Origin: RBG-16-66-20 sp036262835
GTDB lineage: Bacteria > Pseudomonadota > Gammaproteobacteria > Burkholderiales > SG8-39
Length of the DNA: 64,000 bases
Direction: 5' to 3'
NCBI GenBank assembly: GCA_036262835.1
Contig: DATAID010000047.1
Coordinates: 1 to 64,000, forward strand
Shown here: positions 21,293 to 30,656 of the stretch, piece by piece
How positions within the stretch are numbered: the stretch's first letter is position 1
Layout: each line of letters opens with the position of its first letter
Translations under genes and position numbers: made by a program
Notes under the pieces: model-generated
Seen by the model: only the letters and a program-made list of their open reading frames with translations
Told to the model about the DNA's origin: nothing
Databases searched by the model: none

Positions 21293-22293
21293 GCGTTCAG
21301 GTCCACCACGATACGGCCCACGATCTTCGCGTTGATGAAGTCGTCGAACACCTTGGGCAAGTCGGCAAAGGGAATCGTGCGCGCCATCTCCTTCAGCATC
21401 GGCGGCTTGAGGTCGGTCGCGAGCCGGCCCCAGACCTCGCGCTCGAGCTCGGGCGACGGCGCATCGGTCGAGTTGATGCCGAGCAGGCTCGCGCCGCGCA
21501 GGATGAAGGGCATCACCGTTGTATTGAGGCCCGGGCTCGCGGCGAGGCCGATCGAGGCGATCACGCCGTTGAACTTCATCGTGCTCGCCATCCAGGCGAG
21601 CACCTCGCCGCCGAGGTTGTCCACTGCGCCCGCCCAGGTCGCTTTGTCCAGAGGCTTGATTTTGGCGAGATCGAGCGTTTTTCGATCGAGGATGCTTTTC
21701 GCGCCCAACTTCCTGAGCTTGTCGCCTTCGCTTTCCTTCCCGGTGAGGGCTGTGACCTCGTAGCCGAGCCTGGCCAGAGCCGCGATGGCAATGCTTCCGA
21801 CGCCGCCCGTGGCGCCGCTCACAACAACCGGGCCGTTCGAAGGCTTGAGGCCGTTTTTCTCCATCTTCACGATGGCGAGACCCGCGGTATAGCCCGCGGT
21901 GCCGAAGGCCATCGCCTCCCAGAGCGTCAGGTCCTTGGGCAGCTTGACGGCCCAATTGGCCGGAATACGCGCGTATTCCGAGTAGCCGCCGTGATGCTTT
22001 ACGCCCAGTTCATGGCCGACGGCCAGGATCGCGTCACCTTTCGAGAAGCGGGGATCCTTGGATTCGGTGACCGTGCCCGCGAGGTCGATTCCGCCGATGC
22101 ACTCGGGCCTGAGCAGGATCCGCCCTTTGCCGGTGGCCGCGAGCGCGTCCTTGTAGTTGACGTCCGAGTACGCGACCCGCACGACGAGCTCTCCCGGATC
22201 GAGATCGTTCAACGTGCAATCGACGAACTCGGCGCGAATGCTCTTGTCGACCGTCGTGAGCTTGTATGCCTTGAAGCTACCTGCCTCGGCCAT
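21289..22293 (-). CDS. acuI: Acryloyl-CoA reductase-like NADPH oxidoreductase (AcuI/YhdH family)
   Basis: This 334-aa zinc-free medium-chain dehydrogenase/reductase of the YhdH/YhfP family has a GroES-like N-terminal half (RVAYSDVNYKDALAATGKG near 47) and the nucleotide-binding GATGGVGSIAIAALARLGY near 158. AcuI members reduce acryloyl-CoA to propionyl-CoA. Coupling to prpE supports that role. GGAGG precedes the ATG, which lies inside the last codons of zapE (17 nt overlap). Confidence 0.85.
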   Translation of the reverse strand: MAEAGSFKAYKLTTVDKSIRAEFVDCTLNDLDPGELVVRVAYSDVNYKDALAATGKGRILLRPECIGGIDLAGTVTESKDPRFSKGDAILAVGHELGVKHHGGYSEYARIPANWAVKLPKDLTLWEAMAFGTAGYTAGLAIVKMEKNGLKPSNGPVVVSGATGGVGSIAIAALARLGYEVTALTGKESEGDKLRKLGAKSILDRKTLDLAKIKPLDKATWAGAVDNLGGEVLAWMASTMKFNGVIASIGLAASPGLNTTVMPFILRGASLLGINSTDAPSPELEREVWGRLATDLKPPMLKEMARTIPFADLPKVFDDFINAKIVGRIVVDLNA

Positions 22294-23380
22294 CGGCCCT
22301 CCTCCGTTCGGACTGAAGATACTGCACGGATTGCATCTCGTGAAGCCTGCTGGCGGTGCGCTGGAATTCGGCCGCCGCGGTCTTCGCGTCCTCGCCCCCG
22401 TCGCTGAAGAGCTCCTCCGGCTGCGCCGCCGCCGAAACCACGAGCTTGACGCGGTCGTCGTAGAAGATATCGACCAGCCAGGTGAAGCGCCGCGCCGCAT
22501 CGGAATCCTTCGCCGACATGCGCGGGACGCCCGAGAGCATCACCGTATGGAAACGCTTTGCGAGGTCCACGTAGTCGGCGTACGAGCGCGGCCCGCCGCA
22601 CAACGCCTCGAAATCGAACCAGACAAGCGCGCCCGCCCGCTTGCGATAGGGAATCGTGCGGCCCTCGACATCGAGCGGATGGTCCTCCTCCTCGACGTCC
22701 TTCAGCTCCTGGAAGATTCTCTCCATCGCGACGCCGTCTCCGACGTGATAGACCTTGAGCTTTTCCATCTTGAGGCGCCGGTAGTCGGTGCCGCCGTCCA
22801 CCGCGACCACGTCGAGGCGGTCCTTGATCAGCTCGATCGCCGGCAGGAAGCGCTCGCGCTGCAGGCCGCTCTCGTAGAGCCGGTCGGGGCTGTAGTTGCT
22901 CGTCATCACGAACTCGACGCCGCGGTCCATCGACTGCTCGAGAAACCGGCCGAGGATCATGGCATCGGCGATGTCGGAGACGTGGAACTCGTCGAAGCAG
23001 ACGAGGCGCCAGCGCTTGGCGGTGCGCTCGGCCACAGTCGAGAGCGGGTCCTCGACGCCCTTCAGCTCCTCCATCTCGCGATGGATCTCGCGCATGAAAT
23101 GGTGGAAATGCACGCGCCGCTTCCTCACAAGCGGCACGCAGAGGAAGAACGCATCCATGAGGAAGCTCTTGCCCCGCCCGACCGGCCCCCAGAGGTAGAC
23201 GCCCTTCGGCAGCGGCGGCTTGACGAGCAGGCGCTTGAGCGCGTTGTCGCGCTTCGCCTTGTACGCGCTCCACTCCTCGTAGAGCCGCTGCAGCCGCTCC
23301 ACGGCCCGGCGCTGCGACTCGTCGGCGACGAAGCCGCGCCGGGTCAGGCTTTCCCGATAGAGCGAAACGACGTCGGTCAT
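22277..23380 (-). CDS. zapE: Cell division protein ZapE (AFG1-like ATPase)
   Basis: This 367-aa P-loop ATPase has Walker A GPVGRGKSFLMD near residue 65, HFHHFMREIH after it, Walker B LVCFDEFHVSDIADAMIL near 128, and the arginine-rich end of the AFG1 family. E. coli ZapE acts on FtsZ under stress. The gene is often found near odh/sdh genes in betaproteobacteria. It overlaps the EamA gene before it as ATGA and acuI after it by 17 nt. Confidence 0.93.
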   Translation of the reverse strand: MTDVVSLYRESLTRRGFVADESQRRAVERLQRLYEEWSAYKAKRDNALKRLLVKPPLPKGVYLWGPVGRGKSFLMDAFFLCVPLVRKRRVHFHHFMREIHREMEELKGVEDPLSTVAERTAKRWRLVCFDEFHVSDIADAMILGRFLEQSMDRGVEFVMTSNYSPDRLYESGLQRERFLPAIELIKDRLDVVAVDGGTDYRRLKMEKLKVYHVGDGVAMERIFQELKDVEEEDHPLDVEGRTIPYRKRAGALVWFDFEALCGGPRSYADYVDLAKRFHTVMLSGVPRMSAKDSDAARRFTWLVDIFYDDRVKLVVSAAAQPEELFSDGGEDAKTAAAEFQRTASRLHEMQSVQYLQSERRRADGRGR

Positions 23381-24279
23381 CGCGCCGCAGTCTGCACGCG
23401 CGATTCGCTTCGCGCCAGCGCCAGGGTCGCCGCGAGGATCACCGTGCCGCCCGCCACCGTCCAGCCGGTGGGCAGCGTGCCGAAGAGGAGGAAGCCGAGC
23501 AGCGCCGCCCAGACGAGTTCGAGGAACCGCACCGTCTGCACCGCCGAGATGTCAGCCACGCTGAACGCGTGTGTCATGCAGTAGTGGCCCGCGGCGCCGA
23601 CGAAGCCGCAAAAGACGAGGAGCGCCCACTGCCCGCCCTCCGGCGGCGTCCAGTTCAACAGCGCGAACGGCGCGAAGAAGAGCGACACGAGCAGGTGCTG
23701 CCAGAGCACCATCACGCCCGTGCGCTCGCGCCGCGTCAGCACCTTGGCGGTGAGGAAGGAGGCGGCGAAGACGGGCGAGGACGCGAGCATGAGGAGCATG
23801 CCGAAGGAGATTCCCGTGAAGCTCGCGCCGTCGAAGGGGTGCACGACCAGAAGCACGCCGCAGAAACCGACCAGCACCGCCGTCCAGCGCGCACCCGTCA
23901 TGCGCTCATGCAGAAAGAGCACCGCGCCGATGCTGATGTAGAGCGGGCCCGAAAAGCCGATCGCCGTCAGCTCGGCGAGGGTCACCAGCGGCAGCGCGGC
24001 GAACCAGAGCATCATCCCGCCGGCGTGGAACGCGCCACGCACGACCTGGAGGCCGGGCTGGCGGGGCCAGAGGCCGCCGACGCCGCCCCGCAGGAGCGGC
24101 GGCACCAGCAGCAGGGTGCTGATCGCGTAGCGCAGGAAGCCCGCGAGCCAGGCATCCATCTCGTGGGAGAGCTTCTTCATCGAGCCGTTGAGGATGATGA
24201 AGAGGACACCTCCCGCCGCCATCCACAGCATGCCCCGGAGGGTCGCGTTCAGGGGAGCCCCGGGCGCCCGTGCCGGCAT
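23377..24279 (-). CDS. EamA/DMT-family transporter 2
   Basis: This 300-aa inner-membrane protein has ten predicted helices in two EamA repeats; the first runs about residues 14-140 and the second 150-290. It starts MPARAPGAPLNATLRG. Drug/metabolite exporters of this type move amino acids, nucleobases or other metabolites, and the cargo is not predictable. The start overlaps the stop of a second EamA gene as TGATG. Confidence 0.88.
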   Translation of the reverse strand: MPARAPGAPLNATLRGMLWMAAGGVLFIILNGSMKKLSHEMDAWLAGFLRYAISTLLLVPPLLRGGVGGLWPRQPGLQVVRGAFHAGGMMLWFAALPLVTLAELTAIGFSGPLYISIGAVLFLHERMTGARWTAVLVGFCGVLLVVHPFDGASFTGISFGMLLMLASSPVFAASFLTAKVLTRRERTGVMVLWQHLLVSLFFAPFALLNWTPPEGGQWALLVFCGFVGAAGHYCMTHAFSVADISAVQTVRFLELVWAALLGFLLFGTLPTGWTVAGGTVILAATLALARSESRVQTAAR

Positions 24280-25103
24280 CAGGCCTCCAAGCTGACGAGG
24301 AGAATCCCGGCCGCGACGGCGGCGGCACCGAGCGCCTGCTGCACGGTGATCGGCTCGCCGAGCATCGCCCAGCCGATCAGCACGCCGAACACGGGCGAAA
24401 GAAACACGAACACATTCACGCGGCTCGCCGAGTAGTTGACCGTCAGCCACACCATGAGCACGAAGCCGAGCGTCGCCGCGATCATGCCGAGATAGAGGAC
24501 GCCGGCCACCGCGCCCGCGGTGAAGTTCCACGCCGCGCCCGACTCCAGCGTCAGCGTGACGAGGAGAAAGACCGGGATCGAGGCGGCCGCGCTCCAGAAG
24601 ATGATGGCGGCCGGATGGATGGCGGTCGGCATGCGCTTGTTGAGGATGACGTTGCCGGTCCAGCCCAGCGCCGAGATGAGGCAAAGGAGGTCGCCGAGCA
24701 GCGCTCCGCTCGTCATGCCGCGCTCCGCGAGCACGAGGGCGACGCCGGCAAACGCGATGGCGGTGCCGGCCCAGCGGCGCGCCGTCAGACGCTCCGAGGG
24801 CACGAACAGGGGAAGGACGAGCAGCGTGAAGAACGGCTGCATGTTGAAGAGGATCGCGGCGCGCCCGGCGCTCGTCATCGTCAGGCCGATGAAGAGCAGC
24901 GTCTGCGCCATGAGGAAGAAGCCCGTCTGCGCGGCGATGAACCGGGCTTCGCCCCCGCGGTAGGCGAGCGGCACGCGCGCCCACCACGCATAGGCGCCGA
25001 GAACCGCGGTCGTGATCAGCATGCGCAGCTCGAGCGTGCCGAACACCGGCAGGTCGTGCACCGCGACCTTGCCGGCGGTATAGGAGCCCCCGAGCACGGC
25101 CAT
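24279..25103 (-). CDS. EamA/DMT-family transporter 1, short N-terminus
   Basis: This 274-aa EamA protein has about nine full helices. The first usable ATG begins inside what should be helix 1 (MAVLGGSYTAGKVAV), while the same frame upstream encodes hydrophobic RAAAVAVLV with no ATG, GTG or TTG. A rare start such as CTG, or loss of the original start, is therefore possible. It lies 65 nt after lpd and is coupled to the next EamA gene. Confidence 0.82.
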   Translation of the reverse strand: MAVLGGSYTAGKVAVHDLPVFGTLELRMLITTAVLGAYAWWARVPLAYRGGEARFIAAQTGFFLMAQTLLFIGLTMTSAGRAAILFNMQPFFTLLVLPLFVPSERLTARRWAGTAIAFAGVALVLAERGMTSGALLGDLLCLISALGWTGNVILNKRMPTAIHPAAIIFWSAAASIPVFLLVTLTLESGAAWNFTAGAVAGVLYLGMIAATLGFVLMVWLTVNYSASRVNVFVFLSPVFGVLIGWAMLGEPITVQQALGAAAVAAGILLVSLEA

Positions 25104-25168
25104 GACGAGGACGGCGACGGCCGCCGCGCGCGCGTCGAGCTTGTGGTCGACCTTTGGGACCGCAGCGC

Positions 25169-26572
25169 TCAGATGTTCAGAGCGCGTTTGTCCACCGCAA
25201 GCGCGGCATCCTTCATTGCTTCACCCAGCGAGGGGTGCGCATGGCAGATCATGCCGATGTCCTCGGCCGAGCCGCGGAACTCCATCGCCACCACCGCTTC
25301 GGCGATCAGCTCGCCCGCGAAGGGGCCGATGATGTGCACGCCGAGGATCTGGTCCGTCTTCGCATCGGCGAGAAATTTCACCAGCCCATTCGTATCGCCC
25401 AGCGCTCGCGCCCGCGCGTTGGCCGAGAACGGAAACTGCCCGGCACGGTAAGCGACGCCCTCGGCTTTCAGCTGCTGCTCGGTCTTGCCGACCCATGCAA
25501 TCTCGGGCGAGGTGTAGATCACGCTCGGGATGGTGTTGAAGTCGACGTGGGCGTGCTGGCCGGCGATGCGCTCGGCCACCGCCACGCCCTCTTCCTCGCC
25601 CTTGTGCGCGAGCATCGGGCCGCGCACCACGTCGCCGATCGCCCAGACTCCGGGCACCCCGGTCCGGCACTCCCCGTCCACCGCAATGAAGCCCCGCTCG
25701 AGCTTGATCCCGACCGCCTCGGCATTCAGCCCAGTCGTATTGGGGATCCGGCCGATCGAAACGATGAGTCGGTCTACCTCTAAGGTTTTGGATGAGCCAT
25801 CGGATGCAGCATATTGAACCGTAACGCTTTTCTTCTGTGCGTTCACCTTCGAGATCTTCACCCCGAACTCCATCTTGAGGCCCTGCTTGGTGAAGATCTT
25901 CTGGGCTTCCTTGGCGATGGTCTCGTCCGCCAAGCCAAGGAAGGCCGGCAGCGCCTCGAGGATCGTCACGTCCGCCCCCAGGCGGCGCCAGACGCTGCCC
26001 ATCTCCAGGCCGATGATCCCGGCGCCGATCAGGCCGAGCTTTTTCGGCACCTCCCCGATCGCGAGCGCGCCGTCGTTGCTGAGGATGAGCTTCTCGTCGA
26101 AGTCCGCGCCGGGCAGCGGACGCGGATTGGAGCCCGTGGCGATGATGACGTTTTTGGCCGTGAGGGTTTCGTCGTTGACCTTTACTTCAAGTGCTTTCGA
26201 AAAACTCCCCCGACCATGAAAAAACGAAATCTTGTTCTTCTTGAACAGGTACATCACCCCGTCGTTGCTGCCTTTCACGACCTTTTCCTTGCGCTTCAAC
26301 ATCTGCGCGAGGTCGAGCTCGAGGCCCTTCACCTTGACGCCGTGCTCGGCGAAGTGGTGGCCGGCCTGCTCGAAGTGCTCGGAGGACTGCAGGAGCGCCT
26401 TGGAGGGGATGCAGCCGACGTTCGTGCAGGTGCCGCCGAGCGCGGGCTTGCCGTCCGCGCCCTTCCACTCGTCGATGCACGCAGTCTTCAGGCCGAGCTG
26501 CGCCGAGCGGATCGCGGCGATGTAGCCCGCGGGCCCGCCGCCGATCACCACGACGTCGAAGGACTGCGCCAC
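25169..26572 (-). CDS. lpd: Dihydrolipoamide dehydrogenase (E3)
   Basis: Lpd (467 aa) reoxidises lipoamide in the 2-oxoglutarate dehydrogenase complex. It shows the FAD motif VVVIGGGPAGY, redox pair GGTCTNVGCIPSK near residue 45, NAD motif GLIGAGIIGLEMGSVW near 180, and the catalytic HAHPSLGEA near 450. Two stretches, about 25735-25835 and 26150-26240, are much richer in A/T than the rest. The ATG immediately follows the sucB stop. Confidence 0.97.
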   Translation of the reverse strand: MAQSFDVVVIGGGPAGYIAAIRSAQLGLKTACIDEWKGADGKPALGGTCTNVGCIPSKALLQSSEHFEQAGHHFAEHGVKVKGLELDLAQMLKRKEKVVKGSNDGVMYLFKKNKISFFHGRGSFSKALEVKVNDETLTAKNVIIATGSNPRPLPGADFDEKLILSNDGALAIGEVPKKLGLIGAGIIGLEMGSVWRRLGADVTILEALPAFLGLADETIAKEAQKIFTKQGLKMEFGVKISKVNAQKKSVTVQYAASDGSSKTLEVDRLIVSIGRIPNTTGLNAEAVGIKLERGFIAVDGECRTGVPGVWAIGDVVRGPMLAHKGEEEGVAVAERIAGQHAHVDFNTIPSVIYTSPEIAWVGKTEQQLKAEGVAYRAGQFPFSANARARALGDTNGLVKFLADAKTDQILGVHIIGPFAGELIAEAVVAMEFRGSAEDIGMICHAHPSLGEAMKDAALAVDKRALNI

Positions 26573-27790
26573 CTAGACCTCGAGGACGAGGCGCGCGGGA
26601 TCCTCCAGCGCTTCCTTCATCGCCACCAGCGACAGCACGGCTTCCCTTCCGTCGATGATGCGGTGGTCGTACGAGAGCGCGAGGTAGTTCATCGGCCGCA
26701 CCACGACTTGCCCGTTCTCGACCACGGCACGTTCCTTGGTCGCGTGCACGCCAAGGATCGCCGACTGCGGCGGGTTGATGATCGGCGTCGAGAGCATCGA
26801 GCCGAAGACCCCGCCATTCGAGATCGAGAACGTGCCGCCGGTCAGCTCCTCGAGCGAAAGCTTGCCGTCCTGCGCCTTCTTGCCGAATTCCGCGATCTTC
26901 TTCTCGATCCCGGCGAAGGACATCTGGTCCGCATCGCGCAGGATCGGCACCACGAGGCCGCGCGGACTGCCGACGGCGACGCCGATGTCGAAGTAGCCGT
27001 GATAGACGATGTCGGTGCCGTCGACCGACGCGTTCACCACCGGGTACTTCTTCAGCGCATAGACCGCGGCCTTGACGAAGAAGGACATGAAGCCGAGGCG
27101 CGCGCCGTGCTCCTTCTCGAAGCGCTCCCCGTATTTCTTCCTCAGGTCCATCACCGGCTGCATGTTCACTTCGTTGAACGTGGTGAGGATGGCTGCGGTG
27201 GATTGCGACTGCACGAGCCGCTCGGCGACGCGCTGGCGCAGCCGCGACATCGGCACGCGCTGCTCGGGCCGCCCCGAAAGCAGCTTGTCCATGTTCACGG
27301 GGGCTGGCGGTTGTTGAAGGGGTGCTTTTTCTTTTGCCTGAGTTTTTTCAGGTTGAGCGAGAACATCACCCTTCGTGACCCTGCCATCCCGGCCGGTCCC
27401 TTGAATCTGCGCCGTGTCGATGCCCTTGTTCGCTGCGAGCTTCGCGGCGGCAGGCATCACCGCGGGCGCAGAAGGCGCAGACGGTGCCGGTTTCGCTTTC
27501 GCTTCTGCTTTCGGTTCTTCTTTTTGAGCGGCAACTGCGGAAGCCTTGCCGTCCGTATCGATTCTCGCAATCACCTCGCCCGCGACAACCGTCCCTTTAT
27601 CCCCCTTGAGAATGCTCACCAGCACGCCATCGGCCGGCGCGGGCAGCTCGAGCACGACCTTGTCGGTCTCGATGTCGATCAGGTTCTCGTCGCGCTTGAC
27701 CGCCTCGCCCTGCTTCTTGTGCCACGAGAGGAGGGTCGCCTCGGCGACCGACTCCGAGAGCTGCGGCACCTTGACTTCAATGACCGGCAC
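26573..27790 (-). CDS. sucB: 2-oxoglutarate dehydrogenase E2, dihydrolipoyl succinyltransferase
   Basis: SucB (405 aa) has one lipoyl domain with the modified lysine in IETDKVVLELPAP near residue 43, an Ala/Pro/Lys-rich linker, a peripheral-subunit-binding domain (AAAKLAANKGIDTAQIQGTG) near 120, and a catalytic domain ending with SYDHRIIDGREAV near 375. It passes the succinyl group to CoA. It overlaps sucA by 14 nt and abuts lpd. Confidence 0.97.
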   Translation of the reverse strand: MPVIEVKVPQLSESVAEATLLSWHKKQGEAVKRDENLIDIETDKVVLELPAPADGVLVSILKGDKGTVVAGEVIARIDTDGKASAVAAQKEEPKAEAKAKPAPSAPSAPAVMPAAAKLAANKGIDTAQIQGTGRDGRVTKGDVLAQPEKTQAKEKAPLQQPPAPVNMDKLLSGRPEQRVPMSRLRQRVAERLVQSQSTAAILTTFNEVNMQPVMDLRKKYGERFEKEHGARLGFMSFFVKAAVYALKKYPVVNASVDGTDIVYHGYFDIGVAVGSPRGLVVPILRDADQMSFAGIEKKIAEFGKKAQDGKLSLEELTGGTFSISNGGVFGSMLSTPIINPPQSAILGVHATKERAVVENGQVVVRPMNYLALSYDHRIIDGREAVLSLVAMKEALEDPARLVLEV

Positions 27791-30653
27791 GGCGGGCCTC
27801 CTTGCGCGCGGTGCCCTGCACCGGCACGACCAGGTTCTCCTCGATCGGCGCGAAAGCCGCTTCGACCAGCTCCTTCTGCTGCTCGTTGTGCAGCGACAGG
27901 TAGCCGACCGCCGGCGACGCGGAAGAAGCGCGCATCGCGTAGCCGAGACCCTGGTCGCGCCGCATATGGCGCAGCAGGTAGTGCTGGATGCGATGCCACG
28001 CGCCCTGGTTGCCGGGCTCCTCCTGGCACCACACGACTTCCTTCGCGTTGGGGTAGCGGTTGATGAGCGCCTGGAAGTCGTCGTGCGGGAACGGATAGAG
28101 CTGGGCGATGCGCGTGATCGCGATGTCCTTGATGCCCTTCTCCTTGCGGTAGGCCATCAGGTCGAAGAAGACCTTGCCGCTGCAGATGATCACGCGCTTC
28201 ACCTTCGAGGGATCGAGCGTCTCGTCCCAATCGTCGTTGACTGCCCGGAACTTGCTTTCCGAAAACTCGTGCAGCGGCGAGACCGATTCCTTGTGCCTGA
28301 GCAGGCTCTTCGGCGTGAAGATGACGAGCGGCTTGCGATACGGACGGATCATCTGCCGGCGCAAGAGGAAGAACATCTGCACCGGCGTCGCCGGGATGCA
28401 GACCTGGATGTTGTAGTCGGCGCAGAGCTGCAGGAAGCGCTCCGGGCGGCCCGAGGAATGCTCCGGCCCCTGCCCCTCGTAGCCGTGCGGCAGCATCATC
28501 ACCATGCCGCAGATGCGTCCCCACTTCACTTCGCCCGCGGCGATGAACTGGTCGATCACGACCTGCGCGCCGTTGGTGAAGTCGCCGAATTGCGCTTCCC
28601 AGACGACAAGCTCGTTCGGTTCGGAGGTCGAGTAGCCGTACTCGAAGCCGAGCACCGCTTCTTCCGAGAGCACCGAGTCGATGACGACGAAGTCGCCCTG
28701 GTTCGGCGCGATGTGCTGAAGCGGCGTGTAGGTGCCTGAATCCCACTTCTCGCGGTTCTGGTCGTGCAGCACCGCATGGCGATGGAAGAACGTGCCGCGG
28801 CCGGCGTCCTGCCCCGAGATGCGCACCGCGAATCCGTCCCGCAGGAGCGAGGCGTAGGCGAGGTTCTCGGCCATGCCCCAATCCACCGGAAGCTTCCCCT
28901 GGCCCATCAGGCGCCGGTCGGCGATGATCTTCTCGACCCTCGGGTGCAGCTTGAAGTTGGCCGGAATGGCCGTCAGCTTCTCGGCGAGCGACTGCAGGTC
29001 GGCGAGCGGCAGCTGGGTGTCGTCGTTCTCGTTCCACTTCGTGTTCTTGTACTTCGACCAGTCGACGGCGAACGGCGGCTTGAAGTTGGCGAGGATCGTC
29101 TTGTTGGTGTTGTAGCCGCCGTCCATCGCCTGGCGGAACGTCGCCACCATCTGGTCGCCCTCGCCCGCCTCGATCACGCCCTGCGAGGCGAGGCGGTCGG
29201 CATAGAGCTTGCGGGTGCCGGGATGGGCGTTGATGATCTTGTACATGAGCGGCTGGGTCACCATCGGCTCGTCCTGCTCGTTGTGGCCGAGCTTGCGGAA
29301 GCAGACGATGTCGACCACCACGTCCTTCTTGAACTGCTTGCGGTAGTCCATGGCGATCTCGATCGCCATGACGCAGGCCTCCGGATCGTCGCCGTTCACG
29401 TGGAAGATCGGCGCCTCGATCATCTTCATCACGTCGGTGCAATAGAGCGTCGAGCGGCTGTCGCGCGGGTCCGAGGTGGTGAAGCCGATCTGGTTGTTGA
29501 CCACGATGTGCACCGTGCCGCCGGTGCCGTAGCCGCGCGTCTGCGCGAGGTTGAGCGTCTCCATGACCACGCCCTGCCCCGCCACCGCGGCGTCGCCGTG
29601 GATGAGCACGGGCAGCACCTGCGAACCGTCGCGGTCCTTGCGGCGGTGCTGCCTCGCCCTCACCGAGCCTTCGACCACCGGATTCACGATCTCGAGGTGC
29701 GAGGGATTGAACGCGAGCGTGAGGTGCATCGGCCCGCCCGGCGTGTTGATGTCCGAGGAGAAGCCCTGGTGGTACTTCACATCGCCCGACATGAGGTCGT
29801 CGGCGTGCTTGCCCTCAAATTCGGAGAAGAGGTCCTTCGGCACCTTGCCGAGCGTGTTGACGAGCACGTTCAGGCGCCCGCGGTGCGCCATGCCGATGAC
29901 GAGCTCCTGCACGCCCGCGGCGCCGGCGCGCTGCAGCAGGTTGTCGAGCACCGGAATGAGCGTCTCCCCGCCTTCGAGCGAGAAGCGCTTCTGGCCGACG
30001 TAGCGCGTGTGCAGATAGCGCTCGAGGCCCTCGGCCGCGGTGAGGCGCTCGAGGATGTGCTTCTTGTAGTCCGGCGGGAACGACGGCTTGGAGCGAATCG
30101 GCTCGAGGCGCTCCTGGATCCACTTCTTCTCGATGCGGCTCGACAGATACATGTACTCGACCGCGAGCGTGCCGCAGTACGTCTCCTGCAGCGCGCGGAT
30201 GATCTCGCGCAGCGGCAGCTGCTCGGGCCCGAGGAAGGAGCCGGTGTTGAACATCCGGTCCATGTCGGCCGCGGTGAGGTCGTAGTAGCCGGGCTCGAGC
30301 TCCGGGATGTGCGGCTTCTGGTGGCGCTTGAGCGGATCGATGTCGGCGACCAGGGACCCGCGCACGCGGTATTCGGCGACGAGCTGGATCACCGAGACCT
30401 GCTTGCGGTCCATCTCGGCAGGCGGCGCCGTCCGCGGGGTTCCGCTTTTTGCCTTCATTGAAAAAGCTTCGACAATGGGGGCGTGCGCGACATCCTTCGG
30501 CGATGCGCCGGGCACGAGCTGCAGCTTGTCGAAATACGCGCGCCACTCCTCGGGCACGCTCGCCGGATCGGCGAGGTACTTCTCATATTGCTCCTCCACG
30601 AACGGAGCGTTACCCCCGAACAGATAGGAGTTCTCGAGGAGCTGCTTCAGCAT
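27777..30653 (-). CDS. sucA: 2-oxoglutarate dehydrogenase E1
   Basis: SucA (958 aa) is the thiamine-diphosphate-dependent decarboxylase of the complex. It has the N-terminal E2-binding peptide (YLFGGNAPFVEEQYEKYL), the GMAHRGRLNVLVN active-site segment near 250, HGDAAVAGQGVVMETLN near 345, the GDDPEACVMAIEIA ThDP region near 415, and the transketolase-type C-terminal half (LPHGYEGQGPEHSSGR near 720). It lies 3 nt after gltA. Confidence 0.97.
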   Translation of the reverse strand: MLKQLLENSYLFGGNAPFVEEQYEKYLADPASVPEEWRAYFDKLQLVPGASPKDVAHAPIVEAFSMKAKSGTPRTAPPAEMDRKQVSVIQLVAEYRVRGSLVADIDPLKRHQKPHIPELEPGYYDLTAADMDRMFNTGSFLGPEQLPLREIIRALQETYCGTLAVEYMYLSSRIEKKWIQERLEPIRSKPSFPPDYKKHILERLTAAEGLERYLHTRYVGQKRFSLEGGETLIPVLDNLLQRAGAAGVQELVIGMAHRGRLNVLVNTLGKVPKDLFSEFEGKHADDLMSGDVKYHQGFSSDINTPGGPMHLTLAFNPSHLEIVNPVVEGSVRARQHRRKDRDGSQVLPVLIHGDAAVAGQGVVMETLNLAQTRGYGTGGTVHIVVNNQIGFTTSDPRDSRSTLYCTDVMKMIEAPIFHVNGDDPEACVMAIEIAMDYRKQFKKDVVVDIVCFRKLGHNEQDEPMVTQPLMYKIINAHPGTRKLYADRLASQGVIEAGEGDQMVATFRQAMDGGYNTNKTILANFKPPFAVDWSKYKNTKWNENDDTQLPLADLQSLAEKLTAIPANFKLHPRVEKIIADRRLMGQGKLPVDWGMAENLAYASLLRDGFAVRISGQDAGRGTFFHRHAVLHDQNREKWDSGTYTPLQHIAPNQGDFVVIDSVLSEEAVLGFEYGYSTSEPNELVVWEAQFGDFTNGAQVVIDQFIAAGEVKWGRICGMVMMLPHGYEGQGPEHSSGRPERFLQLCADYNIQVCIPATPVQMFFLLRRQMIRPYRKPLVIFTPKSLLRHKESVSPLHEFSESKFRAVNDDWDETLDPSKVKRVIICSGKVFFDLMAYRKEKGIKDIAITRIAQLYPFPHDDFQALINRYPNAKEVVWCQEEPGNQGAWHRIQHYLLRHMRRDQGLGYAMRASSASPAVGYLSLHNEQQKELVEAAFAPIEENLVVPVQGTARKEARRAGH

Positions 30654-30656
30654 GAC

